Assembly (NCBI GenBank): GCA_963836375.1
Contig: CAWIJK010000004.1
Span: 310,001 to 374,000 of the forward strand
Source: CAWIJK01 sp963836375
GTDB taxonomy: Bacteria; Actinomycetota; Acidimicrobiia; Acidimicrobiales; RAAP-2
Length of the DNA: 64,000 bases
Reading direction: 5' to 3'
Part shown: positions 7,700-16,880 of the stretch, piece after piece
Layout of the letters: each line of letters opens with the position of its first letter
How positions within the stretch are numbered: position 1 is the stretch's first letter
Position numbers and translations under genes: made by a program
The notes under the pieces: generated by a model
What the model saw: the letters and a program-made list of their open reading frames with translations, nothing else
What the model was told of the DNA's origin: nothing
Databases searched by the model: none

Positions 7700-9595
7700 T
7701 CAAGGCGGTGGCGTAGGTCGGAGCTCGATCTCAGAAATAGCCCAGGCCGCGTTGACGAGCCCGATGTGGCTGAACGCCTGGGGGAAGTTTCCCAGGAGTT
7801 CGCCGCCTACAGGATCGACTTCCTCAGCAAGCAGGCCAACGTCGTTGACAAACGCGGCGGCGCGTTCGAAGACGGTGCGGGCCCGAGCCGGCTGTCCGGC
7901 CCGGGCCAGGGCCTGGGCCAGCCAGAAGGTGCACAGAAGGAACGCTCCCTCGTCGCCCTCGAGCCCATCGTGGGACCGGTAGCGATACACCAGTCCCCGC
8001 TCATCGGTGAGTCGTTCTTCGGTGGCGTTGATCGTGGCCAGCACCCTGGGATCGTCCGCGGGAAGAAACCCCACGAGCGGCAGCATCAGGTTGGAGGCGT
8101 CGAGCTCCTCCGAACCGAAAGACTGGGTGAACGCGTTGGCCTTATCGCTCCAGCCTTTGGTCAAGATCGCCTCACGTATCTGGGACCCTGTTTTCTTCCA
8201 TGACTCGGCCCGGTTGGAGACGTCGAGCTTGTCAGCTAGTGCCACCGCCCGGTCGAGGGCCACCCAGCACATCAGCTTGGAGTACAAGAAGTCGCGGGGC
8301 TCGCCCCTGATCTCCCAGATCCCTTGATCCTTCTCCAGCCAGCGCCGGGCGGCGGTGTCGGCCAGTTGGACGAAGAATCGTCGTGTGGCTGGTGCCAGAC
8401 CGGGGACGGCACCCAAACTGTCGGGTGGCACCAGTGGCTCAACAGGTTTCGGGGTGTCGTCGAAGAGACGATCAGAGAGGCGGCACACGGCGCTGAGCAA
8501 TTCGCCGTAGACGTCAAGCTGGCGCTGGTTCCAGGCACCGTTTCCCACCCGAACGGGGGAAGAGTGTCGCCAGCCCTCAAGGTGCGGCAGCTCCCGCTCG
8601 GTTAGATCTCTTTCGCCGCCTATACCGAACATGATCTGCAGGTCGGCGCCCCGGTCGAGCGAGCCGGCCGCGGAGGTGGTCATGTAGTTGAAGAATTGAT
8701 TTGCCTCGTCAGGGCAAGCCGCCACCCAAAGCGCCTGGATCGTAAAGGAAGCATCCCGGACCCAGGCGTATCGGTAGTCCCAGTTTCGAGAACCACCCAC
8801 TGCCTCAGGCAGCGAGGTGGTCGCCGCCGCGCAGATCGCGCCGGTGGGCGCAAAGGACAGTGCCTGGAGCACCCGCCCGCTGTGGTGCACCAGATCTCGC
8901 CACGGACCGACATATGCCTGGTGGAGTTCCGACCAGGACTCCCACGCCGAAATGGTATCTGTGACCCGTGCGTCTATCTCGGACTGGCTCCAGACCCTCG
9001 CCGTTCTCGCCTCGGACCGCTTGGTGTGATGGAGGGCGAATCCAGCGCTCTCGCCGCGGCGAAGCTGGAGCTGGCCTGACACCGCCGACAACTCCTCATC
9101 GACGGTCAAGGCAATAGGAGATGAGAGCATCAGCACGTCGGCACCGCCGAACGCGGCCATCCCGCCGTCGACCGGATCGAGGAGAGGACGGACCAGCCCA
9201 TACTCGGGACGCGGAACGTACTCCAGGGACAGCTCCACTTCTCCGTCCGTACACGTCGCATGCCGCACGAGAAGATGCGGCGCATTCCTACCGAGCTCAT
9301 GTCCTCGATTTCCTTCGCCCATCGCCAGGGCATCGGTGATCGAGACGGCGCCCGTCGGCGTGTGGAAGGTGGTCTCCATCACCATGGTGCGATCCAGGTA
9401 GCGGCGGGTCACTTGCGTGGCGCCGTTGGCCCGGATTAACCAGTGGCCTGCTTCATCGCCGAGAAGGCGACCGAAGATCGATGGGCTGTCAAAGCGTGGA
9501 AAGCACAACCAGTCGATCGACCCCTCACGGCTCACCAGCGCGGCGCTGTGCCGATCCGAAAGCAGGGCATAATCGGCTATGGGGGTCGTGCTCAC
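7700..9595 (-). CDS. Glycoside hydrolase family 15 protein (glucoamylase/trehalase-like)
   Basis: 631 residues, GTG 9595 with GAAGGAG upstream. The N-terminus IADYALLSDRHSAALVSREG, then SIDWLCFPRFDSPSIFGRLL, is the hallmark of GH15 proteins. The (alpha/alpha)6 catalytic part has SRNWDYRYAWVRDASFT, DQGIWEIRGEPRDFLYSKL (general-acid Glu region) and DGLEGDEGAFLLCTFW (base Glu region). There is no signal peptide, so it acts in the cytoplasm. Actinobacterial members of this group include trehalases as well as glucoamylases, and a trehalose pathway is encoded at 35.8-39 kb, so trehalase is a reasonable guess. Confidence 0.9.
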   Translation of the reverse strand: MSTTPIADYALLSDRHSAALVSREGSIDWLCFPRFDSPSIFGRLLGDEAGHWLIRANGATQVTRRYLDRTMVMETTFHTPTGAVSITDALAMGEGNRGHELGRNAPHLLVRHATCTDGEVELSLEYVPRPEYGLVRPLLDPVDGGMAAFGGADVLMLSSPIALTVDEELSAVSGQLQLRRGESAGFALHHTKRSEARTARVWSQSEIDARVTDTISAWESWSELHQAYVGPWRDLVHHSGRVLQALSFAPTGAICAAATTSLPEAVGGSRNWDYRYAWVRDASFTIQALWVAACPDEANQFFNYMTTSAAGSLDRGADLQIMFGIGGERDLTERELPHLEGWRHSSPVRVGNGAWNQRQLDVYGELLSAVCRLSDRLFDDTPKPVEPLVPPDSLGAVPGLAPATRRFFVQLADTAARRWLEKDQGIWEIRGEPRDFLYSKLMCWVALDRAVALADKLDVSNRAESWKKTGSQIREAILTKGWSDKANAFTQSFGSEELDASNLMLPLVGFLPADDPRVLATINATEERLTDERGLVYRYRSHDGLEGDEGAFLLCTFWLAQALARAGQPARARTVFERAAAFVNDVGLLAEEVDPVGGELLGNFPQAFSHIGLVNAAWAISEIELRPTPPP

Positions 9596-9657
9596 GTGAG
9601 CTCCTTCGCCCGTAGATGCGCAAGATCGGTATCTGGCAGCCCCAAGTAAAGCGTCGA

Positions 9658-9697
9658 GTCCGGCCGTCCGGATCGAACTCCAGACTATCGGCCGGAC
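9658..9697. repeat. Inverted repeat upstream of the GH15 gene
   Basis: Perfect 9-bp arms GTCCGGCCG (9658-9666) and CGGCCGGAC (9689-9697) are separated by 22 nt and lie 60-100 bp upstream of the GH15 start. The spacing suits an operator for a dimeric repressor. No regulator is adjacent. Confidence 0.4.
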
Positions 9698-10177
9698 ATA
9701 ATCACCCTAGCCAACGCCGAAAGGCGATGAGCATGGCGAACTCAACGAGCCGCCCACAGCAGAGTTGACGTCGTCGGCGCGCAGGGGACGCTGGCGGCCA
9801 CGGTCCGAGTCTGGTCGCGTCACACTTCACTTGTTGCCTGCTGTCACGCGGGGGCAGCGTGGCTGGGTACCCGGTATCTCCTCGTCACGGCTGACGGCTG
9901 ACGGCGGTGTCAAGATGCAGGCTGCGACGGCAGCGATCAAGAGCCATGGGGTGAGTGAGATGACGATGGACCTGGCCGAACTCCCTCGGCGGCCGCAAGC
10001 CGATTTACTACTCGACCGGCCATCGAGCGACTGGCGCGACCACGGGGGACACGCGGGCCTGGCAACGAACTGGATCACACCACCCCCGGCCCGGTCCCAA
10101 GGTACTGGCCATGGTGGACGACCTCGCACCGCCACCGGGTCCGGGGCTCGAGGCCGAGTTCCACACCGCTTGGCGAC
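9698..10177. other. Non-coding stretch
   Basis: Lies between the upstream region of GH15 and the 3' end of GH92. A rightward frame from the ATG at 9960 gives a Pro/Arg-rich protein I do not recognise and has no good ribosome site. A short tandem ACGGCTG repeat is seen near 9890. Nothing else is supported. Confidence 0.3.
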
Positions 10178-12829
10178 TCAAGGAACCTCGACCTCGGTGA
10201 CGACGTCCGGAAGGGCGGTGCCGTTGGTCGCGTGAAGGGCGAAGGTCACCGTGTACGTCCTTTCCGGCGTGGTCGCCGGGACCTGGAGATGGATCGGCTC
10301 CGAGGACTTTGCCTCGCTCTTGACCATCAGAGTTCCCGCAGCCGGTTCCACGGCGATGCCCGAGCCGGATTCCGAGGTCGCGCTCCAGCTGATGTGCTGG
10401 GTACCCTGGGACATGCTCTGGACGCCTAACGAGATGTTCACGCTCGATCCGGGGTCCACGAGACTCTCACCATTGCTGTTGGACACGTACCCGAGCGCCG
10501 GGAGCAACCCCTCGGTGCTCGACGGTGGCCCATCCTTGGCGGCAGCGCCCCACGTGGTGCTGGGCGAGGTGGCGAGAGTCCAGTCCAATGTCCCGCCTTT
10601 GGTGAAGATGCTGGGAGGGAGGTAGGTCCGCGTCCAGCTCGCCCCGTTGACGGTCAGGTTCTGTACATACGGTGCGTTGTCAGCAGCGGCGGGGGCGCTC
10701 TCGGTGATGGTCCCGCCATCGCCCAGGTGGAAAACGACGTCCTTGAAGAGCGGGCTCCCGAGCACGACCTCGGACGACCCGGGATTCTCCGGGTAGGCGC
10801 CGAGCGCGGACCACACGTACCACGAGCTCATCTCTCCGAGGTCGTCGTTCCCGGCCAGACCGGTGGGGCTGTCGGCGTAGTCCTGGTCCTGGATCTCCCG
10901 TACGGCCTCTTGGGTCTTGAAGGGAACGCCGACATAGTCGTACTCCCAAGGGACGTCAAACGACGGCTCGTCGCCCATCTGGACCTGGTTGGTACCGTTG
11001 GCCACGACGCTCGATGTCAGACCGTTGAGGAGTTCGATCCAGGCCGCGTCGCCACCTTCAGCGTCGACAAGGCCCTTGACGTCGAAGGGGATCATGGTCG
11101 TCGACACGAAGGAGTCGGTCTCGGTGAAGCCATTGTTCGGGTCGAGACCGAACCCCGGTTCGGGACCGAAGCCCGGCTCGAATGCACCGTTCAGAAGCTT
11201 CGGTTCCATGAACCCGCTGGCAGGATCGAAGACGTTCTGCCAATTCTGAGCGCGGGTCGCGAATTTCTTGGCAACTCCATTCTCTCCCGACTCGCTGGCC
11301 AGCTCGGCGACGGAGTTGTCGTCGACGTTGTACTGCTCCTGCGTCGACACCGCTGCGTTGTAATCACAACACTTGTACTTCCCGTTTATCGGGAGATATC
11401 CGTTTCGCTTGTAGTAATCGAGGCCAGGACGGATGTCGCTGGGGACGTCAGCTTGTCTCTCCATGTCCTCGAGCGCCTGCTGAACGTTGAAATTTCTGGC
11501 CCCGAACGCGTACGCGTCAGCGATGACGTCGTCCGCCGGGTCTCCCACCATCGCATAGCCCTCAGAATCGTCCTCCGACCACTTGGGGAGGTGACCGGTC
11601 TGCGTATAGTCGTTCAGCATTGACGTGATCATGTCGTCAATCCTTTTCGGCACCAGGAGCGACAGGAGTTGAATCTCGCTCCGGGAGATATCCCATTCCG
11701 ACAAGTTCGCATATTCGGTCTTCTGGCCCGGATCCACTCTCTGGACTTTTCCGCTGTATCCCAGGTACTGACCGTTCACGTCATTGAACACGTTTGGCTG
11801 GAGCAGCGAGTGGTAGAGGGCGGTATAGAAGGTCACTTGTTCGGCTGTGGTGCCACCGGCAATCTGCACCTTTCTCAGAAGGGAGCTCCACGTCCGGTGG
11901 GCGGCCTTCCTCACCGACTGGAAGTTCCAGCCGGGGTTCTCGACGCGCCGGTTGAGGACCGCGTTGGCTGTGCTCACGTAGGAAATGCCAACCTTGGCCT
12001 GCACCACGGGGTCTATCGCGGTGTCAAAGGTCACGTCCCCGCCCTTGCCGTTGGTGCTCCAGCTCCCTGAGGAGATGAACGACCGGTTGAACACCATATC
12101 GAAGTAGATTCTGTATACGCTGGTCGTCACCGAACCGTCGACCTCCGTGCCGCTGACAACGTGGAAGTGGCTGGCCGTCGCGGCATTCGCGCTGTCCGAC
12201 ACCTTGAAGAGGAGCGTGCCGTTTCGTGAGCCGGTGGGAAAGGTGAAGATGGCCATGCCCGACCGGGTCGTGGTGGTGAGCTGCGTTCTCACCCCACCGG
12301 CCACGAGGCTGTAATAGCCGGGCGACGCGGATTCGTCATCGTGGAGCAGAGGTTCGGTGGCGCTGGCGGGGTCCGCCGGCACGGTTCCCGCCACTGGGAG
12401 GATGGGGACGTCGCCTTCCGACGGGCCACCGGTGCCAGAGAGGTGGGTCACGCTGTAACCGATGATCGACGTGTCCTTGTAGTCGTATCCGCCGGTGTCC
12501 ACCCGGGTCGGAGTGTCGGGGCTCCATTGGACCATCCCGAAGGGCACGTCTGCTCCGGGGAAGGTGTTGCCGCTGGTCTCGGCTCCCACAAAAGGAGTGA
12601 CTGTCGACCCCGAAACGCTGGTGGTGCCGATGAACGGATTGACCAACGATGCGGGGTCGTTCACGTAGTGGACCGCTGCACCGGCTTGGCCGGAAATGGC
12701 AACCAGACCCACCGAGGCGATCGTGCCCGCCAGCATCGCCGTCACGACTGCCCGCGCACGGGCGAATGCCAGGCGACTTTGCCTGGTTGGCCTTCGGACG
12801 CTCCGCCTCACCTTGCCCCTCCGCCCCAC
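10178..12829 (-). CDS. Secreted glycoside hydrolase family 92 (alpha-mannosidase-like)
   Basis: About 883 residues from GTG 12829, which has GAGGAA 8 nt upstream; a GTG at 12811 preceded by GGAGGGG is an alternative. A longer frame to 12928 would cross into the divergent gene. The start is a basic region then a hydrophobic core ending SGQAGAAV, a Sec signal peptide. GH92 signatures follow: VNPFIGT, FPGADVPFGMVQWSPDT, GYSVTHLSGTG, WSEDDSEGYAMVGDPADDV and NDDLGEMSSWYVWSALG with LGSPLF near the end. The C-terminus adds a small beta-rich domain. Family members are Ca-dependent exo-mannosidases on alpha-1,2/1,3 glycans; linkage here is unknown. Confidence 0.9.
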   Translation of the reverse strand: MGRRGKVRRSVRRPTRQSRLAFARARAVVTAMLAGTIASVGLVAISGQAGAAVHYVNDPASLVNPFIGTTSVSGSTVTPFVGAETSGNTFPGADVPFGMVQWSPDTPTRVDTGGYDYKDTSIIGYSVTHLSGTGGPSEGDVPILPVAGTVPADPASATEPLLHDDESASPGYYSLVAGGVRTQLTTTTRSGMAIFTFPTGSRNGTLLFKVSDSANAATASHFHVVSGTEVDGSVTTSVYRIYFDMVFNRSFISSGSWSTNGKGGDVTFDTAIDPVVQAKVGISYVSTANAVLNRRVENPGWNFQSVRKAAHRTWSSLLRKVQIAGGTTAEQVTFYTALYHSLLQPNVFNDVNGQYLGYSGKVQRVDPGQKTEYANLSEWDISRSEIQLLSLLVPKRIDDMITSMLNDYTQTGHLPKWSEDDSEGYAMVGDPADDVIADAYAFGARNFNVQQALEDMERQADVPSDIRPGLDYYKRNGYLPINGKYKCCDYNAAVSTQEQYNVDDNSVAELASESGENGVAKKFATRAQNWQNVFDPASGFMEPKLLNGAFEPGFGPEPGFGLDPNNGFTETDSFVSTTMIPFDVKGLVDAEGGDAAWIELLNGLTSSVVANGTNQVQMGDEPSFDVPWEYDYVGVPFKTQEAVREIQDQDYADSPTGLAGNDDLGEMSSWYVWSALGAYPENPGSSEVVLGSPLFKDVVFHLGDGGTITESAPAAADNAPYVQNLTVNGASWTRTYLPPSIFTKGGTLDWTLATSPSTTWGAAAKDGPPSSTEGLLPALGYVSNSNGESLVDPGSSVNISLGVQSMSQGTQHISWSATSESGSGIAVEPAAGTLMVKSEAKSSEPIHLQVPATTPERTYTVTFALHATNGTALPDVVTEVEVP

Positions 12830-12860
12830 GTACGATTCCTCGTGAAGGCACTGTAATGCG

Positions 12861-12889
12861 TGCCCCCTGCCAGTGACCGGCAGGGGGCA
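12861..12889. promoter_or_regulatory. Long GC-rich hairpin in a divergent leader
   Basis: A perfect 11-bp stem TGCCCCCTGCC / GGCAGGGGGCA with a 7-nt loop sits in the short divergent region between the GH92 gene and the pentapeptide gene. On the plus strand it is in the leader 37 nt before the ATG. It could be an operator, an mRNA stabiliser or an attenuator. The structure is certain; the role is inferred. Confidence 0.5.
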
Positions 12890-12926
12890 GCGGGGCGGGT
12901 CGTGAGGAGGAAAGGGGTCCAGCGCC

Positions 12927-14366
12927 ATGCGCTACAGACACGAGGTCGGTTCCGTGATCGTGGCGGTCCTGATCTCGGCCGTGGCAATGCTGGGCGCTAC
13001 GTCATCGGCCGAGGCGGCGCCCGCTTCCCCCCCGAGCGCCCCCAGGTCGGTGCAGGCCCTCGCCGGCAACGCCAGAGCGACCGTCTCCTGGAAGGCCCCG
13101 ACGTCGAGCGGCAGCGGGGGGGTCGACCGGTACCGAGTGACCTCTCGTCCGGGCAGCCGCCACTGCACCACGACGGGTCCGACCACCTGCACCGTCCGCG
13201 GCCTCGCCAACGGAGCTCGGTACACCTTCACGGTCGTTGCCCAGGTTGCCGCGGAGTGGAGCAAGCCTTCCTCACCCAGTCCGGCAATCGTTCCCGGCGT
13301 GGCTGCCGACGGCCACCAGCTCTACCCGGGAGCCGACCTTGCGGGGGCCGACCTCACCGGTGCGGATCTCCAGCACGTCGACATCGAGGGCGCTGACCTG
13401 AATGGGGCCGACTTGACGGGAGCGAACCTGGCGCACGCCGACCTCCTCGGCGTCGATCTTTCCGGCAGCACGCTCACCGGTGCCACGCTCATCGGTGCTG
13501 ATCTGGCGTATACGAACCTCTACAACGCGAATCTCAAAGACACGGACCTCGGGAACGCCGACCTCACCGGTGCCACCATGACAGGTGTGACCTCCAGCGG
13601 CATCGCGACGTTGCCGGCCAAGCTCCCCCCCGGGTTCAGCGTGGTCCACGGGTACCTGGCGGGGCCGGGGGTCGATCTGGCCGGCGTCGATCTGGCCGGC
13701 GTCGACCTGAAAGGCGTCGATCTGGCCGGTGCAGACCTGACTGACGACACCCTCACCGGCACTGACCTCACGAACGCCGACCTCACCGGTGCCACCATGA
13801 CGGGTGTGATCTCCGGCGGCATCACGACGGTGCCGGCCCAATTCCCTTTAGCGTTCAGTATCATCGACGGGTACCTGGCCGGGCCCGGCGCGGACCTCTC
13901 CGGCGCGGACCTGGCCGGTGAAGACCTGGCCGGCGTGAACTATTCCAAGATCGATCTGGCCGGTGCAAACCTTTCCGGCGCCAATCTCTCCGGCGCCGAA
14001 CTCGTCACCGCCAACCTCTCCTCTGCCGATCTGGTCAACGCCAACCTTTCCGGCGCCTACCTCATCACCGCCGACCTCTCCTCTGCCGATCTGGTCAACG
14101 ACGACATGTCCGGCGCCGAACTCATCGGCGCCGAGTTGACCCACGCCAACTTCTCCAACGCCGACCTCCGGCACACGCTCCTTATCTCACTAACGGCAAC
14201 GGACGCCGACTTCAGCGGCGCCAACCTCTCCGGCGCCAACCTCTCCGGCGCCAACCTCTCCGGCGCAAACCTCACGGGTGCCGTGTCCAACGGGTCCAAG
14301 GGCACACCGACCTCACTCCCATCGGGGTGGACGTCGGTCAATGGCACTCTGGTCCCTCCAAGCTGA
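12927..14366 (+). CDS. Secreted fibronectin-III / pentapeptide-repeat protein
   Basis: 479 residues, ATG 12927, with GGAGGAAAGG some 12 nt upstream. Signal peptide with hydrophobic core about residues 9-26, cleavage near SSAEAA. An FN3 domain (about 36-122) begins SAPRSVQALAGNARATVSWK. From about 134 to the end it is A(D/N)LxG pentapeptide repeats, which fold as a right-handed beta-helix. The helix is interrupted three times by the same non-repeat insert (patterns GIATLPAKLPPGFSVVHGYL, GITTVPAQFPLAFSIIDGYL and the C-terminal TPTSLPSGWTSVNGTL), each about 30 residues. Divergent from a secreted mannosidase, so it may be a surface or carbohydrate-associated structure. Function unknown. Confidence 0.85.
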   Translation: MRYRHEVGSVIVAVLISAVAMLGATSSAEAAPASPPSAPRSVQALAGNARATVSWKAPTSSGSGGVDRYRVTSRPGSRHCTTTGPTTCTVRGLANGARYTFTVVAQVAAEWSKPSSPSPAIVPGVAADGHQLYPGADLAGADLTGADLQHVDIEGADLNGADLTGANLAHADLLGVDLSGSTLTGATLIGADLAYTNLYNANLKDTDLGNADLTGATMTGVTSSGIATLPAKLPPGFSVVHGYLAGPGVDLAGVDLAGVDLKGVDLAGADLTDDTLTGTDLTNADLTGATMTGVISGGITTVPAQFPLAFSIIDGYLAGPGADLSGADLAGEDLAGVNYSKIDLAGANLSGANLSGAELVTANLSSADLVNANLSGAYLITADLSSADLVNDDMSGAELIGAELTHANFSNADLRHTLLISLTATDADFSGANLSGANLSGANLSGANLTGAVSNGSKGTPTSLPSGWTSVNGTLVPPS

Positions 14367-14672
14367 CGTCACCGGAACAGCCGGGTCCGGAGGGCGGAGT
14401 CGAGGCATTCCCGAGGGACGAGGCCGATGAACCGCTCGGAAAACCATGGGCCCGAGGGACTCTGTCCTGATCGCCACATCCTCGGCGCGCCGTCGGACTC
14501 TCCGAACGCCCTGATTACCGAGGGCTGACGTGCCGGCTCGCGTTCAGTCCGGTGCAGCACGTCCAGGAGGGATACCACGAGGGGGATGGCCGACAACCCG
14601 GGCCCGACGGTGTCCACGACTCCGCGAACAACAGATACCGTACGGTGCCGACCCGCTAGTCGGGGAGCTGAT
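14367..14672. other. Non-coding stretch between convergent genes
   Basis: Lies between the 3' ends of the pentapeptide gene and the MFS gene. A leftward frame covering most of it (14369-14728) overlaps the MFS end and has no recognisable sequence. No clear terminator hairpin is visible. Confidence 0.3.
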
Positions 14673-16355
14673 TCAGGGGGGCCCAGAGCCTGCGTCGTCA
14701 GTATCGTGCTGCTGCTCGAGATGGCCATTCATCACCAGACGAGTCGCCCGGCTGACCGAGGCGTTGGCGGTGACGGTTTCGATGAACAGCTCACCGTCAA
14801 GGCCATAAATGAGGGCATTGGTCACCGCGGTGACAGTGGCAGTCCGCGGAACGTCTCGGATGAGCGCGATCTCGCCAAATCCCTCGCCGCGTCCGATTTG
14901 ACTCAGATGCCTACCTTTGCGGGTGATATCGAACACTCCGGCGGCGACCGCATAGAAACGATCGCCTGCTTCGCCTTCAGTGACGACACAGGTGCCGGCC
15001 GCCACACTAATCCGCTCGAGTTCGCGGGCCATGACCTCGAGCGTCGGAGCAGGCAACGGCGCGAAGATCCTCAGTGAACCGAGAAGACGAATTTCGACCT
15101 GCGGCACATTTGCCGTGTCGTCCACCTGTCGGAGCCTCCGCCACAGCACCGAAATGAGCACGATTGCGGCGATCGCCGGGGCAACTAGGGCAATGCGAAT
15201 ACCGGCCACGTTGTAGCCGGCCCAGACAAGTACCGCACCGATGGACAACCCCAGGCACATGAGGGACTCGACCACCGAAAAGGCCCCGGCGATGGCGTCG
15301 GGGGGCGCCGCCCGCTGGATCAGGGTCTTGCCGGTGACGTTGTAGACGGCACCTGACAATCCGACCGCTACAAAGAGGACGAGTGCAACCCCGGCCCGCG
15401 GAAACACCGCAACGAGCGCGAGCGCTCCGACCCACGCGAGAAGAGACGTGGTGAGGGTACGGGTCAGTCGGCGGCGGCCGATGAGGAACGCGGTGACGAA
15501 GCCCGCGAGAAGCTCACCCGCACCCACCGCTGCGTTCAGATATCCCGCACCGCCGGGTCCCATATGCAAGATCCCCAGCGCAAGGACCACGCAGAGGAAG
15601 TCGAGCGATCCGACGAGTACGAAATAGAAGGTTGTGAGGATCAGAAGTACCCGGATTTGGGGTTTCAACAGCGTCGACGCCAGGTTTCCCCTCACGCCGC
15701 CCATGAGGCCGTCGGCTTTCGCTTCGTCATCGGCCTGCATGGTAATGGGACCGATTGAATGGCTGACCCGGATGGCCAGAAGCATCGATACCAGATTGAA
15801 CGCGGCCATCGCCGCCATCGCCGCCGTCGGGCCACTCAGGGCCAGTAGCAGGCCCGCCAGACCCGGACCAACAAGCGCCGCGGCTCCTTCAGTCCACCCG
15901 GTCATGACATTGGCCGTGGTGAGCTCTTCCGCCGTTCGTACGACCGATGGGAGGAGCGCCGACTGCGGCGGACGCGTCATGCAAATCGAGAGAGCTGTGA
16001 GTGGAGCCAGAGCGTAGATCAAGGCCGTGGGCGCATTCATCGCAAGGGCGAGAGCCACTCCGCCGATGGTGACGATCTGGGTCGCGTAGCTGGCGACGAG
16101 AGCACGGGCCGGATCCAGTCGGTCGGCGACGGAACCGATGGCCGGGGCCAAAATTACGCAGGGCAGCAGTTGGACCAGCGTGATCAACAGCTCGGCCGAA
16201 ATTCCCCCACGATCGAAGGCGAATACAAGCAGGACGATCCAGACGCCGAATTCGCTGCTGCTGAACAACGCGTAGGCGATGCCGACGTCTCGGAGAACTG
16301 GATTCCCGAACGCCGAGGTCAGCACCGAGGCGACGATGGATAGTCGTTCCCTCAT
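14673..16355 (-). CDS. MFS transporter fused to a cyclic nucleotide-binding domain
   Basis: 560 residues, ATG 16355. Residues 1 to about 410 are a 12-helix major facilitator with the loop GSVADRLDPARALV between helices 2 and 3 (motif A like) and an R/K-rich central loop near 205-220. After helix 12 (IALVAPAIAAIVLISVLW) a linker leads into a cNMP domain at about 430-545. That domain shows VTEGEAGDRFYAVAAG, a cassette FGEIALIRDVPRTATV with the phosphate-binding Arg, and a final helix. The fusion implies transport gated by, or anchored to, a cyclic nucleotide signal. Substrate unknown. No cyclase is nearby. Confidence 0.85.
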   Translation of the reverse strand: MRERLSIVASVLTSAFGNPVLRDVGIAYALFSSSEFGVWIVLLVFAFDRGGISAELLITLVQLLPCVILAPAIGSVADRLDPARALVASYATQIVTIGGVALALAMNAPTALIYALAPLTALSICMTRPPQSALLPSVVRTAEELTTANVMTGWTEGAAALVGPGLAGLLLALSGPTAAMAAMAAFNLVSMLLAIRVSHSIGPITMQADDEAKADGLMGGVRGNLASTLLKPQIRVLLILTTFYFVLVGSLDFLCVVLALGILHMGPGGAGYLNAAVGAGELLAGFVTAFLIGRRRLTRTLTTSLLAWVGALALVAVFPRAGVALVLFVAVGLSGAVYNVTGKTLIQRAAPPDAIAGAFSVVESLMCLGLSIGAVLVWAGYNVAGIRIALVAPAIAAIVLISVLWRRLRQVDDTANVPQVEIRLLGSLRIFAPLPAPTLEVMARELERISVAAGTCVVTEGEAGDRFYAVAAGVFDITRKGRHLSQIGRGEGFGEIALIRDVPRTATVTAVTNALIYGLDGELFIETVTANASVSRATRLVMNGHLEQQHDTDDAGSGPP

Positions 16356-16880
16356 CCCGGTCGGCAGATTAGGACACGTGGCGTTAGGCCACCCCGAGTG
16401 GAGTTGATCGCCATATTTTCAAACCGCTCTGACCAGGGCCGATCGTTGAGACAGCTGCTGCCACTACCCCGATCGGCCCGATATCGGTTCATACTCGAAC
16501 TGCTCGCAAGGCCGTCCGGAGCCTAGGAGCTAGGGAGATCGATGCTCTCGCCGAGGCAAATGAGGCTGGCGTCAAGGTTTACGAGTAAGGCACGAGGGAG
16601 CACGGTGTCCACAGTCCTCGAACGGCAGGGCATCTCGGGCCAACGACAACCGGGCCTGAGTCGTTCGACGTCCTCGGTTTCCTCGGTGGCGTCACTCGAA
16701 CCGGGCATTGGCGAAGTCGAGCGAGATGTGGTGGCTGCGCAACCACCGTGACCGGATCCTCCCGCCCGACCTACGTTCGCAAGCCCGACGGTAGGATCGT
16801 GCCAGCAAGTCGGCCCCCTGGAGTCCTATGCCTCTGAGGTCGGCGACACGGCCAGTCCCAACGAGTACGGGAGAGCGTCG
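16356..16880. other. Divergent intergenic region
   Basis: Upstream of both the MFS gene (leftward) and the SDR gene (rightward). It holds the palindromes described at 16436-16487. Short frames at 16523-16708 (minus) and 16542-16751 (plus) cover the same bases and neither is recognisable, so I leave them uncalled. Confidence 0.35.
16436..16487. repeat. Inverted repeat plus palindrome upstream of the MFS gene
   Basis: Perfect 10-bp arms GGGCCGATCG (16436-16445) and CGATCGGCCC (16470-16479) are followed at once by the 10-bp palindrome CCGATATCGG (16478-16487). All lie 80-130 bp upstream of the MFS-cNMP start. They look like operator half-sites; the binding protein is not known. Confidence 0.4.
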
